DNA of 64,000 bases from Jilunia laotingensis (lineage in GTDB: Bacteria; Bacteroidota; Bacteroidia; Bacteroidales; Bacteroidaceae): the NCBI RefSeq assembly GCF_014385165.1, contig NZ_JACRTF010000001.1, positions 1,302,001 through 1,366,000 of the forward strand, given 5' to 3'. This document shows positions 35,489-43,660 of the stretch, piece after piece. The notes below the pieces were generated by a model. The model saw only the letters and a list, made by a program, of their open reading frames with translations. It ran no database searches and was not told the origin of the DNA. The translations under genes and the position numbers were made by a program. Every line of letters begins with the position of its first letter. Positions within the stretch are counted from its first letter, which is position 1.

Positions 35489-35822
35489 CTATAGTCTCCC
35501 CTGATTCAGCACTATACAAAAAAAGACGTGGGAGTCTGTACCATCACTTACCCCACGTTCCAGGCCTTCGCATTGCCCACCAAGTAAGGATAAGCAACGC
35601 AGAAGCCCACGCCGATATGTACATCGACCTTATGCACCCTCGTTCTAAGGTACACAGGCGGTATAGACATACCCCGCAGACATCTACTGTTGCCTTGCCA
35701 TCCTACTTGGTTTCAAAGTTGCGAAGTTTGGAACGTAGAAAGCAAAACGTTTAGTAAACGTCTTTTCTAAAATATATGTATTCCCCACCATCCTCTCCCT
35801 TTATTCAGGGCATCGGCGTGGG
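35489..35822 (-). promoter_or_regulatory. Structured leader RNA, copy A
   Basis: It is read on the minus strand, upstream of the lipoprotein/WG/Sel1 operon, and is homologous to the leader at 57797-58107. Shared blocks: the hairpin ACGTTTACTAAACGT (35747-35761), GCGTTGCTTATCC, ATCGGCGTGGG (complement of 35606-35616), CCCACGTC plus U7 (35518-35532), and GCTGAATCAGGGG. ACCAAGTAAGGAT (35579-35591) pairs with ATCCTACTTGGT (35700-35711). ATCGGCGTGGG can pair either with the upstream CCCACGCCGAT (complement of 35812-35822, 11 bp) or with the downstream CCCACGTC in front of U7. That is the layout of an attenuator. Ligand or function is unknown. Confidence 0.75.
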
Positions 35823-35830
35823 AAACGTTA

Positions 35831-35838
35831 CAAAGCTA
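35831..35838 (-). promoter_or_regulatory. -7 box for leader copy A
   Basis: The minus strand reads TAGCTTTG, a full TAnnTTTG match, just upstream of the leader's 5' pairing segment. Transcription would start near 35825 and include that segment. Confidence 0.5.
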
Positions 35839-36120
35839 CAAATAAAAATATGAACACCAAAAGATTCGTGTGTTTTTCAAGACAATCCAATTCGAATGGC
35901 ATTTACTCAATCCAACAGAGAAAAAGCTAAAAGCATGCGATTAGCATTCGATCCATAGCCTAAAATCTATTTTATACATAGCATACACACAACGGATAAA
36001 TTGCATGTCCTTTTTTTTGACCAAAGCACAGATGATAGTTATCGCTGCTTCTTGCACAGCAATACCGAAAGAGCAAAAATGTAAACCACTGATAGTCAAA
36101 GATCATCAATGGAGTTTCTT

Positions 36121-36195
36121 CCTCACCGATGAAGGGGTTGTTCCTCGGTGAGGAAGACCTCCTTCATCGGTGAGGAACAACCCCTTCATCGGTGA
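36121..36195. repeat. Phased degenerate repeat with inverted units, about 4 units
   Basis: Units begin at 36121 (CCTCACCGATGAAGG), 36143 (CCTCGGTGAGG), 36161 (CCTTCATCGGTGAGG) and 36183 (CCTTCATCGGTGA), spaced 22, 18 and 22 bp. The first unit is the exact reverse complement of the third, so the array can form a large hairpin. Confidence 0.7.
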
Positions 36196-36345
36196 CCTCC
36201 AAGGTGTACCCCGTAGACGGGAGATGCGGACACCTTCGGATACAGGATGATGTAAAATATTATCATTCTATTCTATCACCGCATACATTCCGGCAGATTC
36301 GCAAATGGCTAAAGAAAGGAGTTAAAACAGGAGATTATTATCGCA

Positions 36346-37980
36346 TCACTCTTTAGCCAATACGAAATTATCGATGTCCGGTGCCCAGTTATAACTGTTC
36401 CCCATCCTTACGAGATTATACCCCGGTTTCAAGTCTACAGGCACTGTCAGTTGATGGTGGTCATCATCGTCCGCCAATGAATGAATCTTGATAGTGGAAT
36501 CATTAACGGTCAGTTCCAATTCACGGTCTTTTCCGTATGAATAGTTAATGGTCATATGATAACGTCCACCCTTGTCACTGTATACTTCTGCCCATTCAGC
36601 ATAGTTTTCGGGTTGTCCACCGATGAATCCCACTTTCATTTTTCCGGAAGCCTCACCGTCATAAGCATAGGAGATGCCTTTCGAGTTTTTGCCTAAATCA
36701 TTATAAAGGGGCAGATAAGCCCATTCCGCTTCGTAAACAGTCGGCTCAAGACGTGTATCCCCTTCCATACGGAGGAACATGCCGCTATGTGGAGGTAGAG
36801 TTTGCTCAAAGTTCCCTGCAAAACTTCCAAGGTCCGCATGTTTCACCAAATCGCGCACTTTCACGTTGCCATCGAACTCCAATACAGAGAAGGGAACGGA
36901 GAACGTACAAGCCGTATCCGACGGGTTATAAAGAGCTACTGCACGCACATTGCCACGCTTTTGCTCAATATCTTTCACCAGCACGTACCCTTCATTCTCA
37001 TGCTGCACCACGTATGCTTGTAGTCCCAACGGGTCTTGATTCAACGCGATCAGCTCCTTGTTGGTCAATAACTGAAGGGAAGACTCCGGCAGGCTGGAGA
37101 GGTCGCACCCGATTAATAACGGAGAACTCATGATACACCATAGGCCGAAGTGGGCTTCCTCTTCGGTCGGAGTGAGTCCCTCACCTCCCACTCTACTGTT
37201 GTTGCGGAATCCGATGACCATCATATCCATATCGTTGTAATGTCCGTTCCGGGCATAGGCAGAGAGGTAAAGGTTTTTACCAACCACATACTTCAAAGAG
37301 TTCCAATGGGCGTTGATATCTCCACTGATACGCCATGAGGACGCTACACCCTCCGCCCATGTCCCGGGGAATGCCCACCGGCAAATATTGACGGAAACAT
37401 CCTTGTTTACTTGATCGATGCTTTCACGGATAGAGGTGTACCGCTCTTTTTCATCCAGTCCCAAATGGCTTCCGCCACAATAATCGATCTTGATGAAGTC
37501 GAATCCCCAGTCACCAAAATAGAGCTGGGCATCTTGCAGTTCATGACCGTAAATACCTGCCCCTACCCCTGCACGGTCTTTATCGGACATGGAACCGCAC
37601 GTATTATTCCCTGCATCGGTATAGATGCCGGCTTTTAATCCCAAACCGTGTATATGGTCTACGACCGGCTTCATCCCGTTAGGAAAACGCTTGGCATTGG
37701 CTTTCATAATTCCGGTGCTGTCCCGTTCATCGAAAAAGCCGTCGTCGATATTGACATTGGTATATCCGGCATCTTTCAAACCCGTTCGTACCATCAAGTC
37801 GGCCTGGTTCTTGATAATATCTTCACTGATGTCCACCCGGAAAGCATTCCATGAACTCCATCCCATAAGTGGAGTAGCAATTGCTTTGTCATCGTCTGAT
37901 TGATCGATTTGAGTTTCCGCACAACCGGTGCATAACAAGGAAACAGCAGTAGCTGCCAAAACGTAAAGTTTATTTTTCAT
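36346..37980 (-). CDS. GH27 alpha-galactosidase with C-terminal carbohydrate-binding-like domain
   Basis: This 544-residue lipoprotein (LLCTGCAETQIDQSDDDK, acidic after the cysteine, as in surface-export signals) is GH27. It has ATPLMGWSSWNAF, VNIDDGFF, the nucleophile in FDFIKIDYCGG (about residue 163), and the acid/base in SSWRISGDI. GH27 retaining enzymes remove terminal alpha-galactose. The C-terminal ~130 residues (VYEAEWAYLPLYND..., YNLVRMGNSYNWAPDIDNF) look like a CBM35/CBM6-type beta-sandwich. It stands alone, with its own promoter. It could act on galactosides from the GH97-type PUL or on plant galactosides. Confidence 0.9.
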   Translation of the reverse strand: MKNKLYVLAATAVSLLCTGCAETQIDQSDDDKAIATPLMGWSSWNAFRVDISEDIIKNQADLMVRTGLKDAGYTNVNIDDGFFDERDSTGIMKANAKRFPNGMKPVVDHIHGLGLKAGIYTDAGNNTCGSMSDKDRAGVGAGIYGHELQDAQLYFGDWGFDFIKIDYCGGSHLGLDEKERYTSIRESIDQVNKDVSVNICRWAFPGTWAEGVASSWRISGDINAHWNSLKYVVGKNLYLSAYARNGHYNDMDMMVIGFRNNSRVGGEGLTPTEEEAHFGLWCIMSSPLLIGCDLSSLPESSLQLLTNKELIALNQDPLGLQAYVVQHENEGYVLVKDIEQKRGNVRAVALYNPSDTACTFSVPFSVLEFDGNVKVRDLVKHADLGSFAGNFEQTLPPHSGMFLRMEGDTRLEPTVYEAEWAYLPLYNDLGKNSKGISYAYDGEASGKMKVGFIGGQPENYAEWAEVYSDKGGRYHMTINYSYGKDRELELTVNDSTIKIHSLADDDDHHQLTVPVDLKPGYNLVRMGNSYNWAPDIDNFVLAKE

Positions 37981-38020
37981 TGTATAAATGTAAAAAGGTA
38001 TTTGATAAATAAATTGGTTT

Positions 38021-38028
38021 CAAAGGTA
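38021..38028 (-). promoter_or_regulatory. -7 box for the GH27 gene
   Basis: The minus strand reads TACCTTTG, a full TAnnTTTG match, about 40 bases before the GH27 start codon. Confidence 0.55.
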
Positions 38029-38400
38029 GGGAGGATTTCATTTATTTGCAAATAATGCGAATCGGTAGTTAAAATTATCTGTCGATTCCTTTTGAGACAG
38101 TTTGCCTATTTGTCAGTTTGTATTTCCTACATGTCCTATAATGCAATATTCCCGGCCAATGGGAAGGGTGGTCAATAAAAACGGAACGTAGGGCGATTAG
38201 CATTTTTCATTTTGCTCCCGAAATGAGGAAAAGGATAACACGGGAAAGGAATCAGGTGCCTATTCTTTCCTAATAGCTAGAGATTATAGAGATTTCATCT
38301 CGATTCGTCATAATCGAAAGTTTCACCGAAAGAGGAGAAATAGAGAAACGAAGGAAAAGAGCAAGGGCTTTCCAGACAAATTGAGCCTTAATTTGACGGA

Positions 38401-38559
38401 AATAGCTAGTCCATCTGATGGGAATAGCTACCTGATCTGATGGTAACGGCTACTTGATCTAATGATAACGGCAATCTGATCTGATGATAACGGCTATCCC
38501 ACCCGATGATAATGGCTATTTCATCCGCTCATAAAGGCTATCTCGGATGATAAAAGCCA
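38401..38559. repeat. Phased degenerate repeat, 8 units at 22 bp
   Basis: The cores AATAGCTA, AATAGCTA, AACGGCTA, AACGGCAA, AACGGCTA, AATGGCTA and AAAGGCTA begin at 38401, 38423, 38445, 38467, 38489, 38511 and 38533, exactly 22 bp apart. An eighth core (AAAAGCCA) follows after about 19-20 bp. Filler consensus is near TGATCTGATGAT. The period is not a codon multiple. Confidence 0.85.
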
Positions 38560-38714
38560 TTTTCAAACCTTGAATGCACCTTTATGCGATGCTATTCCGG
38601 CTATTTCACAAAGGAAGAGAGTCAGCAAGAAAAGGGAAATAAGAACATATTGTCAGGGAAACGCAAGTTTGCGCAACCAATGCCAGGGAAACGAAGGTGC
38701 CTATCATCCCTCGT

Positions 38715-39950
38715 TCAGCGATAAATCAACATAGACAAATGATCCTCGGCAAACATCTCATTGGCCACTTCAAGCAGATCCGTAGCGGTCAATGCCTCGA
38801 TCCGTTTGCAGACTTCATCCATATTCTCGAATTTATTATAATGCAGGAAAGTCTTGGCCATGCCCAAAGCATTATTCTCATAATTATCGGAAGCTACGCG
38901 AATCTGTCCTGTCAATTGCTTTTTCGCTGCATGAAGCTGAGTGTCGCTCATTTTGGTATCTCTTAAACACTTCAGTTCTTTATAAGTCAAGTTTAAACAT
39001 GTGTCCACATCTTCGGGATCCGTACCGAAGTAAATGCAGAAGGCACCTGTATCGGTATAGGACGTTAGGTTGGATTCCACATTATAGACCAGTCCGCGTC
39101 GTTCGCGCATGGCAACATTCAACCGGCTGTTCATCCCCGGGCCTCCCAAAATGTTATTCAGCAAATAGAGGGCGGTTCGTTTGTCATTGTACGCATCATA
39201 TCCACGACTTCCCAGCATGACATGAGCCTGATGGGTGTCTTTCGGCACAACCAGACGTTCGGGAACATAAAGCGGTGGCGGAGTACGGAGATTCTCGACA
39301 CTTCCCGCCGGTATGTCCGATGTAAGCTTTTCAAGCATCCTAACCAATCTCTTGAAATCGGCAGAACCCTGCAAAAAGAACACCATGTTCGAGGGGTGGT
39401 ATAACCGCTGTGTAAATGCCAATGCGTCTTCCGTACGGAATTGCCGCAAGATCTCGGGCTTTCCCAGAATATTGCGGCCTAACGGATGGCCACGAAATAT
39501 CATATCTTCAAAGTCATCAAAGATCAATTCGGAAGGACTGTCCTCATATGACTGGATTTCATCAATAATCACTTCCGTTTCCTTCTCTATCTCACGTTGC
39601 GGGAAAGTAGAATGAAAAACAATATCCACCAATAACTCGACAGCCCGCGGCAAGTCTTCATTCAGGAAAGAGGTATAGACGACCATCTCCTCCTTATTGG
39701 TATAAGCGTTCAAATCGCCTCCCACCGCTTCCATGCGGTTCAATATATGCCATGCCTTGCGCTTCTTTGTCCCCTTGAAGATGAGATGCTCGACGAAATG
39801 CGCCATCCCCTGCTCCTTTTCGGACTCATCGCGAGTTCCGGCATCCACGGCAAAGCCACAATATGCAACATCAGATAAGACAGGGCGGTAAACAACACGT
39901 AAGCCGTTGGAGAGCGTCAGACAGGTTTCCTCTATTTTTAAAATATTCAT
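38715..39950 (-). CDS. M16 family zinc peptidase (processing-peptidase-like)
   Basis: This soluble metalloprotease of about 411 residues carries the inverted zinc motif HFVEHLIFKGT (HxxEH, about residues 51-55), with a downstream glutamate in the EVIIDEIQSYEDSPSE segment. It is single-domain sized, like bacterial PqqL/MPP-type M16B proteins, and has no signal peptide. I prefer the ATG at 39950 (MNILKIEETCLTLSNGL); an upstream ATG at 39959 adds three residues. It is divergent from the LOG/SIS/PfkB operon. Confidence 0.88.
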   Translation of the reverse strand: MNILKIEETCLTLSNGLRVVYRPVLSDVAYCGFAVDAGTRDESEKEQGMAHFVEHLIFKGTKKRKAWHILNRMEAVGGDLNAYTNKEEMVVYTSFLNEDLPRAVELLVDIVFHSTFPQREIEKETEVIIDEIQSYEDSPSELIFDDFEDMIFRGHPLGRNILGKPEILRQFRTEDALAFTQRLYHPSNMVFFLQGSADFKRLVRMLEKLTSDIPAGSVENLRTPPPLYVPERLVVPKDTHQAHVMLGSRGYDAYNDKRTALYLLNNILGGPGMNSRLNVAMRERRGLVYNVESNLTSYTDTGAFCIYFGTDPEDVDTCLNLTYKELKCLRDTKMSDTQLHAAKKQLTGQIRVASDNYENNALGMAKTFLHYNKFENMDEVCKRIEALTATDLLEVANEMFAEDHLSMLIYR

Positions 39951-39977
39951 TATCAGCACTAAGTTTTATAGTCGCTG

Positions 39978-39985
39978 CAAAAATA
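39978..39985 (-). promoter_or_regulatory. -7 box for the M16 peptidase gene
   Basis: The minus strand reads TATTTTTG, matching TAnnTTTG, about 28 bases before the chosen start codon. Confidence 0.5.
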
Positions 39986-40051
39986 CAATAAAACTTATTG
40001 TCGTTTATAGAAAATTGCAGATATTTGTAGACTATAACAGCGACAATGTGT

Positions 40052-40588
40052 ATGAATAAGATAGGAATTTTCTGTTCTGCATCCGATAACATTGACAAAA
40101 TGTATTTCGATGCTGCCGGTCAAATCGGTAAATGGATGGGAACAACAGGCAAAACTCTTGTATACGGCGGTGCGAACCTCGGGCTGATGGAGTGCATCGC
40201 AAAAGCTGTAAAAGCGAACGGAGGCCACGTCATCGGTGTGGTACCTGCAAAGCTCGAGGAAAACGGGAAAGTGAGTTCTTTGCCTGACCGTATTATCCAT
40301 ACCCGGAACCTCAGCGACCGGAAAGACCGCATTGTCGAAGAATCAGACATCCTGTTAGCACTTCCGGGAGGAGTCGGTACATTGGACGAAATATTCCACG
40401 TCATGGCCGCTGCATCCATCGGTTATCATCATAAAAAGGTGATATTCTATAATGAAGACGGATTTTACGACACATTGCTGGCGGCACTCAGGGAGATAGA
40501 GAATAAGGGATTTGGCCGGCAACCCTTTTCCGATTATTACGAAGTGACCAACACGCTGGTAGAATTAAAAGAAATACTAACGATATGA
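40052..40588 (+). CDS. LOG family protein (TIGR00730-type phosphoribohydrolase)
   Basis: This 178-residue cytoplasmic protein has the Rossmann-like LOG fold. The N-terminus is IGIFCSASDNIDKMYFDAA, then YGGANLGLMECIAKAV and the diagnostic PGGVGTLDEIF (about residues 109-119). LOG proteins cleave nucleoside 5'-monophosphates to free base and ribose-5-phosphate, mostly known from cytokinin activation. An ATG six bases upstream (40046) is an alternative start. The stop overlaps the next gene's ATG by 4 bp, so the two are translationally coupled. Confidence 0.88.
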   Translation: MNKIGIFCSASDNIDKMYFDAAGQIGKWMGTTGKTLVYGGANLGLMECIAKAVKANGGHVIGVVPAKLEENGKVSSLPDRIIHTRNLSDRKDRIVEESDILLALPGGVGTLDEIFHVMAAASIGYHHKKVIFYNEDGFYDTLLAALREIENKGFGRQPFSDYYEVTNTLVELKEILTI

Positions 40589-41190
40589 TAGAATCGATCA
40601 AAGACCTTTTAGAGAAGGAAGCAAAAGCCGTAATGAATATTCCCGTAACAGACGCTTACGAGAAGGCCGTAAATCTTATTGTGGAGCAAATTCATACCAA
40701 GAAAGGCAAATTGGTGACCAGCGGCATGGGCAAGGCTGGTCAGATTGCAATGAACATTGCCACGACATTCTGCTCTACCGGAATTCCTTCCGTCTTTTTA
40801 CATCCCAGTGAAGCGCAGCACGGTGATTTGGGCATCCTTCAGGAAAACGACCTGCTATTACTCATCTCCAATTCGGGAAAGACACGCGAAATCGTAGAAT
40901 TGACTCGACTAGCCCACAATCTGAACCCCGGATTGAAGTTTATCGTCATCACCGGAAATCCGGACAGCCCCCTCGCCAACGAGTCGGATGTCTGTCTCAG
41001 CACCGGCAAACCGGCAGAAGTTTGTGTATTGGGAATGACCCCAACCACATCGACTACCGCAATGACCGTAATAGGAGACATACTGGTTGTACAGACCATG
41101 AAAAAGACCGGATTCACGATTGAGGAATACTCCAAACGCCATCACGGTGGTTATCTGGGAGAAAAATCAAGAGAGTTATGCGTAAAGTAA
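40585..41190 (+). CDS. SIS domain sugar isomerase (KpsF/GutQ type, no CBS domains)
   Basis: This 201-residue protein is a single SIS domain: LVTSGMGKAGQIAMNIATTF, HPSEAQHGDLGIL, LLLISNSGKTREIVEL and CVLGMTPTTSTTAMTVIGD. It resembles the catalytic half of arabinose-5-phosphate isomerases (KdsD/KpsF/GutQ) but lacks their CBS pair. It may interconvert a sugar phosphate that the neighbouring kinase makes. It overlaps both flanking genes (4 bp and 13 bp). Confidence 0.85.
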   Translation: MIESIKDLLEKEAKAVMNIPVTDAYEKAVNLIVEQIHTKKGKLVTSGMGKAGQIAMNIATTFCSTGIPSVFLHPSEAQHGDLGILQENDLLLLISNSGKTREIVELTRLAHNLNPGLKFIVITGNPDSPLANESDVCLSTGKPAEVCVLGMTPTTSTTAMTVIGDILVVQTMKKTGFTIEEYSKRHHGGYLGEKSRELCVK

Positions 41191-42104
41191 TCGGCATCGG
41201 TGAAACCATCCTCGATATCATCTTCGAAGGGAACCAGCCTTCGGCAGCCGTGCCCGGAGGCTCAGTATTCAACGGCATTGTGTCACTGGGACGGGCAGGC
41301 GTCCGGGTCTGCTTCATCAGCGAGACGGGTAACGACCGCGTAGGCAATATCATCCTCCAATTCATGCGCGACAACGGGATACCGACAGAACATGTCAATG
41401 TTTTCCCCGACGGGAAATCACCAGTATCCCTTGCTTTTCTTAACGAACGGAACGATGCCGAATATATCTTTTATAAGGACTATCCCCGCCAAAGATTGGA
41501 CGTGCTATATCCCAAAATAGAAGAAGATGACATTGTTGTCATCGGCTCTTATTACGCTTTGAATCCTGTACTCAGGGAAAAAATCCTGGAGTTATTGGAT
41601 ACAGCCCGCGAAAAGAAAGCGATCATATATTACGACCCCAATTTCCGCAGTTCGCATAAGAACGAGGCTATGAAACTGGCACCTACGATCATCGAAAACC
41701 TTGAATACGCCGATATCGTACGGGGGTCAGCAGAAGACTTTTACTACATGTACGGCCTAAACGATGCGGATAAAATCTACAAGGACAAGATCGCATTCTA
41801 CTGTCCCAACTTCATATGCACGGCAGGTGCGGACAACATATCATTAAGAACCGCCAATTGCAAAAAGGAATATCCGATCGAACCGTTGAAGGCGGTAAGC
41901 ACCATCGGTGCAGGTGACAATTTCAATGCAGGGCTGATCTATGGGATGCTGAAATACGATGTCCGTCATCGCGACCTGGGAAAGATCGATGAAAGTACTT
42001 GGGACAAAATTATCGGATATGGAAAAGCATTTGCAGCAGAAGTATGCAAAAGCTTCAGCAATTCGGTTTCAAAAGATTTCGCAGAAAAGTTGACTGAGAA
42101 GTAG
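41178..42104 (+). CDS. PfkB family carbohydrate kinase
   Basis: This 308-residue ribokinase-fold kinase has the N-terminal GGSVFNGIVSLGRAGVRVCF and the C-terminal STIGAGDNFNAGLIYGML. The usual DTxGAGD motif starts with Ser instead of Asp, but the catalytic Asp of GAGD is kept. The sugar substrate is unclear. It overlaps the SIS gene by 13 bp. LOG, SIS and kinase therefore form one tight operon. LOG could release ribose-5-phosphate while the SIS enzyme and kinase act on a related pentose phosphate, which is inference. Confidence 0.87.
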   Translation: MRKVIGIGETILDIIFEGNQPSAAVPGGSVFNGIVSLGRAGVRVCFISETGNDRVGNIILQFMRDNGIPTEHVNVFPDGKSPVSLAFLNERNDAEYIFYKDYPRQRLDVLYPKIEEDDIVVIGSYYALNPVLREKILELLDTAREKKAIIYYDPNFRSSHKNEAMKLAPTIIENLEYADIVRGSAEDFYYMYGLNDADKIYKDKIAFYCPNFICTAGADNISLRTANCKKEYPIEPLKAVSTIGAGDNFNAGLIYGMLKYDVRHRDLGKIDESTWDKIIGYGKAFAAEVCKSFSNSVSKDFAEKLTEK

Positions 42105-42314
42105 AGAAAAGGGGAGAACGGACTCAAAAAAGAAGCTTTCGGAAGAAGGGGAATTAGAAAACCAAGAGGAGAATTGAGATTGGTTCCTAACATAAATCAT
42201 CTTTTTTATTAACGTTTCCGACACAAAACATCTTGATGCTTTCCCGATTATTATTAAAAACTCTATAGTTTGACTAATTATCGCAAAGTAGCTACAAAGT
42301 CTGCCAGTAATTCA

Positions 42315-42322
42315 TATCTTTG
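42315..42322 (+). promoter_or_regulatory. -7 box for the tyrosine phosphatase gene
   Basis: TATCTTTG, a full TAnnTTTG match, 26 bases before the ATG at 42349. Confidence 0.55.
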
Positions 42323-42348
42323 CAATAAGAGTTTTAGACAATTATACT

Positions 42349-43404
42349 ATGTATAAGAACCTGTTAAACTGGCTTGCAGTACTTCTTTTGTTCCCTTCTT
42401 GCTCCAAAACCCCTCCTACCATATCGGTGGTTTGCGAGGAAAATAATGTAGGAAACTGCATTATAAAGTGGGAAACTGCTCCTTTCATCAAAGGGCAGGT
42501 AACAGTCTTTGCGTCTACGAACCCCAGAATTATTCCGGAAACCATGCCGGTTGCCGCTGCCGATATCTCGGACGGAAAAATGACTATCATCACCGACGAC
42601 CCTTCTCAACGATACTATTACCTGATGGTATTCAACAACAAATACCGAGTGAAAATAGCGACCCGGAATGTAAATATACGCGGCATACAAAACTTCCGGG
42701 ATTTAGGCGGATATAAATCGGAAGCGGGCAAGAATGTCCGTTGGGGCATGTTATACCGTTCTGCACAAATAGACAGTTTGGATTGTTCCGCCCAAAGAGA
42801 ATTGAGAAACATAGGAATCAAAACAATCATCGACCTTCGTTCACCTGAAGAACGAGCCAACTATGCACAACTACAGGAAGGATTTAACATGGTGCATATT
42901 CCCATTCAAACAGGGAATATGGAATATATTCTTCAAGGCATTCAAGAAGGAAGAATAAAGGGAGACACCATCAACCGCATTGTTGAACGGATGAATCGCG
43001 AACTTGTAATGAACTACCGCGAAGAATTCAAAAAGCTTTTCGAGATATTGCTTGTACCGGATAACTATCCCGCCATCATCCACTGTTCCTCGGGCAAAGG
43101 ACGCACAGGAGTGGCATCCGCCCTCGTACTGTCCGCTTTGGGTGTAAATGAAGAGGTCATCATGCAAGATTACCGTTTGAGCAACGATTACTTTAACATT
43201 CCCAAAGCCTCAAAATATGCTTATAAACTCCCGGTGAATTCGCAAGAAGCCATTACTGCGGTTTATACCGCTAAAGAAGATTTCCTCAATGCAGCCAGAG
43301 AAGAGATTGAACAGACGTATGGCGATGTACCGACGTATCTCTCCAAAGGCCTCAATCTAAATACGGAGGATATCAGAAAGCTACGAAAGATCTTGTTGGA
43401 ATAA
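42349..43404 (+). CDS. Tyrosine-protein phosphatase-like lipoprotein
   Basis: This 351-residue protein has a lipoprotein signal (VLLLFPSCSKTPP) and the cysteine phosphatase loop HCSSGKGRTG (about residues 245-254, CX5R). It also has the upstream NFRDLGGYKSEAGKNVRWGM and IIDLRSPEERANY segments of the Y_phosphatase3 family. The N-terminal ~110 residues form a beta-rich domain. Catalytic Cys and Arg are present, so activity is expected, on phosphotyrosine or phosphoinositide-like substrates outside the inner membrane. Confidence 0.87.
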   Translation: MYKNLLNWLAVLLLFPSCSKTPPTISVVCEENNVGNCIIKWETAPFIKGQVTVFASTNPRIIPETMPVAAADISDGKMTIITDDPSQRYYYLMVFNNKYRVKIATRNVNIRGIQNFRDLGGYKSEAGKNVRWGMLYRSAQIDSLDCSAQRELRNIGIKTIIDLRSPEERANYAQLQEGFNMVHIPIQTGNMEYILQGIQEGRIKGDTINRIVERMNRELVMNYREEFKKLFEILLVPDNYPAIIHCSSGKGRTGVASALVLSALGVNEEVIMQDYRLSNDYFNIPKASKYAYKLPVNSQEAITAVYTAKEDFLNAAREEIEQTYGDVPTYLSKGLNLNTEDIRKLRKILLE

Positions 43405-43622
43405 ACAAGCTTCATTTACCCATTTATAAAACAAATAGCCGATAACTATCACGAACAAATTTTGCACCTTTACGTTATTGTAGCAAACTTATAAGATAAA
43501 AGGCTCCAAAGATTCAAAAGAATCAAACCTTTCATCCTTTAGTTTTTTGTGCAAATCATCAATGAATTGGCACAAAACAAACAAATAAGGATACAAAGAA
43601 GTCAATTTATATGAATTTTATC

Positions 43623-43630
43623 TATCTTTG
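43623..43630 (+). promoter_or_regulatory. -7 box for the DEAD-box helicase gene
   Basis: TATCTTTG, a full TAnnTTTG match, 30 bases before the ATG at 43661. It shows that the upstream TTG at 43628 lies inside the promoter and is not the start. A hairpin further upstream (TTTTGTGC at 43545, GCACAAAA at 43570) has unknown meaning. Confidence 0.55.
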
Positions 43631-43660
43631 TACCCGAATATAAAGATATACAGAGATTTA

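Larger units (their letters stand above)
35469..36345. other. Intergenic region with leader RNA copy A and a repeat array
   Basis: No gene is supportable. From 35489 to 35838 it holds the minus-strand leader and its -7 box, and from 36121 to 36195 a repeat array. The part from 35840 to 36110 is AT-rich with nothing I can name. Confidence 0.6.
37981..38714. other. Intergenic region with a 22-bp phased array
   Basis: No gene is supportable. It holds the GH27 -7 box, a motif at 38107-38130 that recurs near the 58.5-kb array, and the array at 38401-38559. Confidence 0.6.

Noticed and set aside
35469..35519. 17-residue N-terminal extension of the lipoprotein at 34629
   Set aside because: It would translate the conserved end of the leader RNA and displace the lipoprotein signal from the N-terminus.
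38401..38559. The 22-bp array as a CRISPR
   Set aside because: Units are degenerate, there are no unique spacers of 30 or more bases, and no cas genes are in the window.
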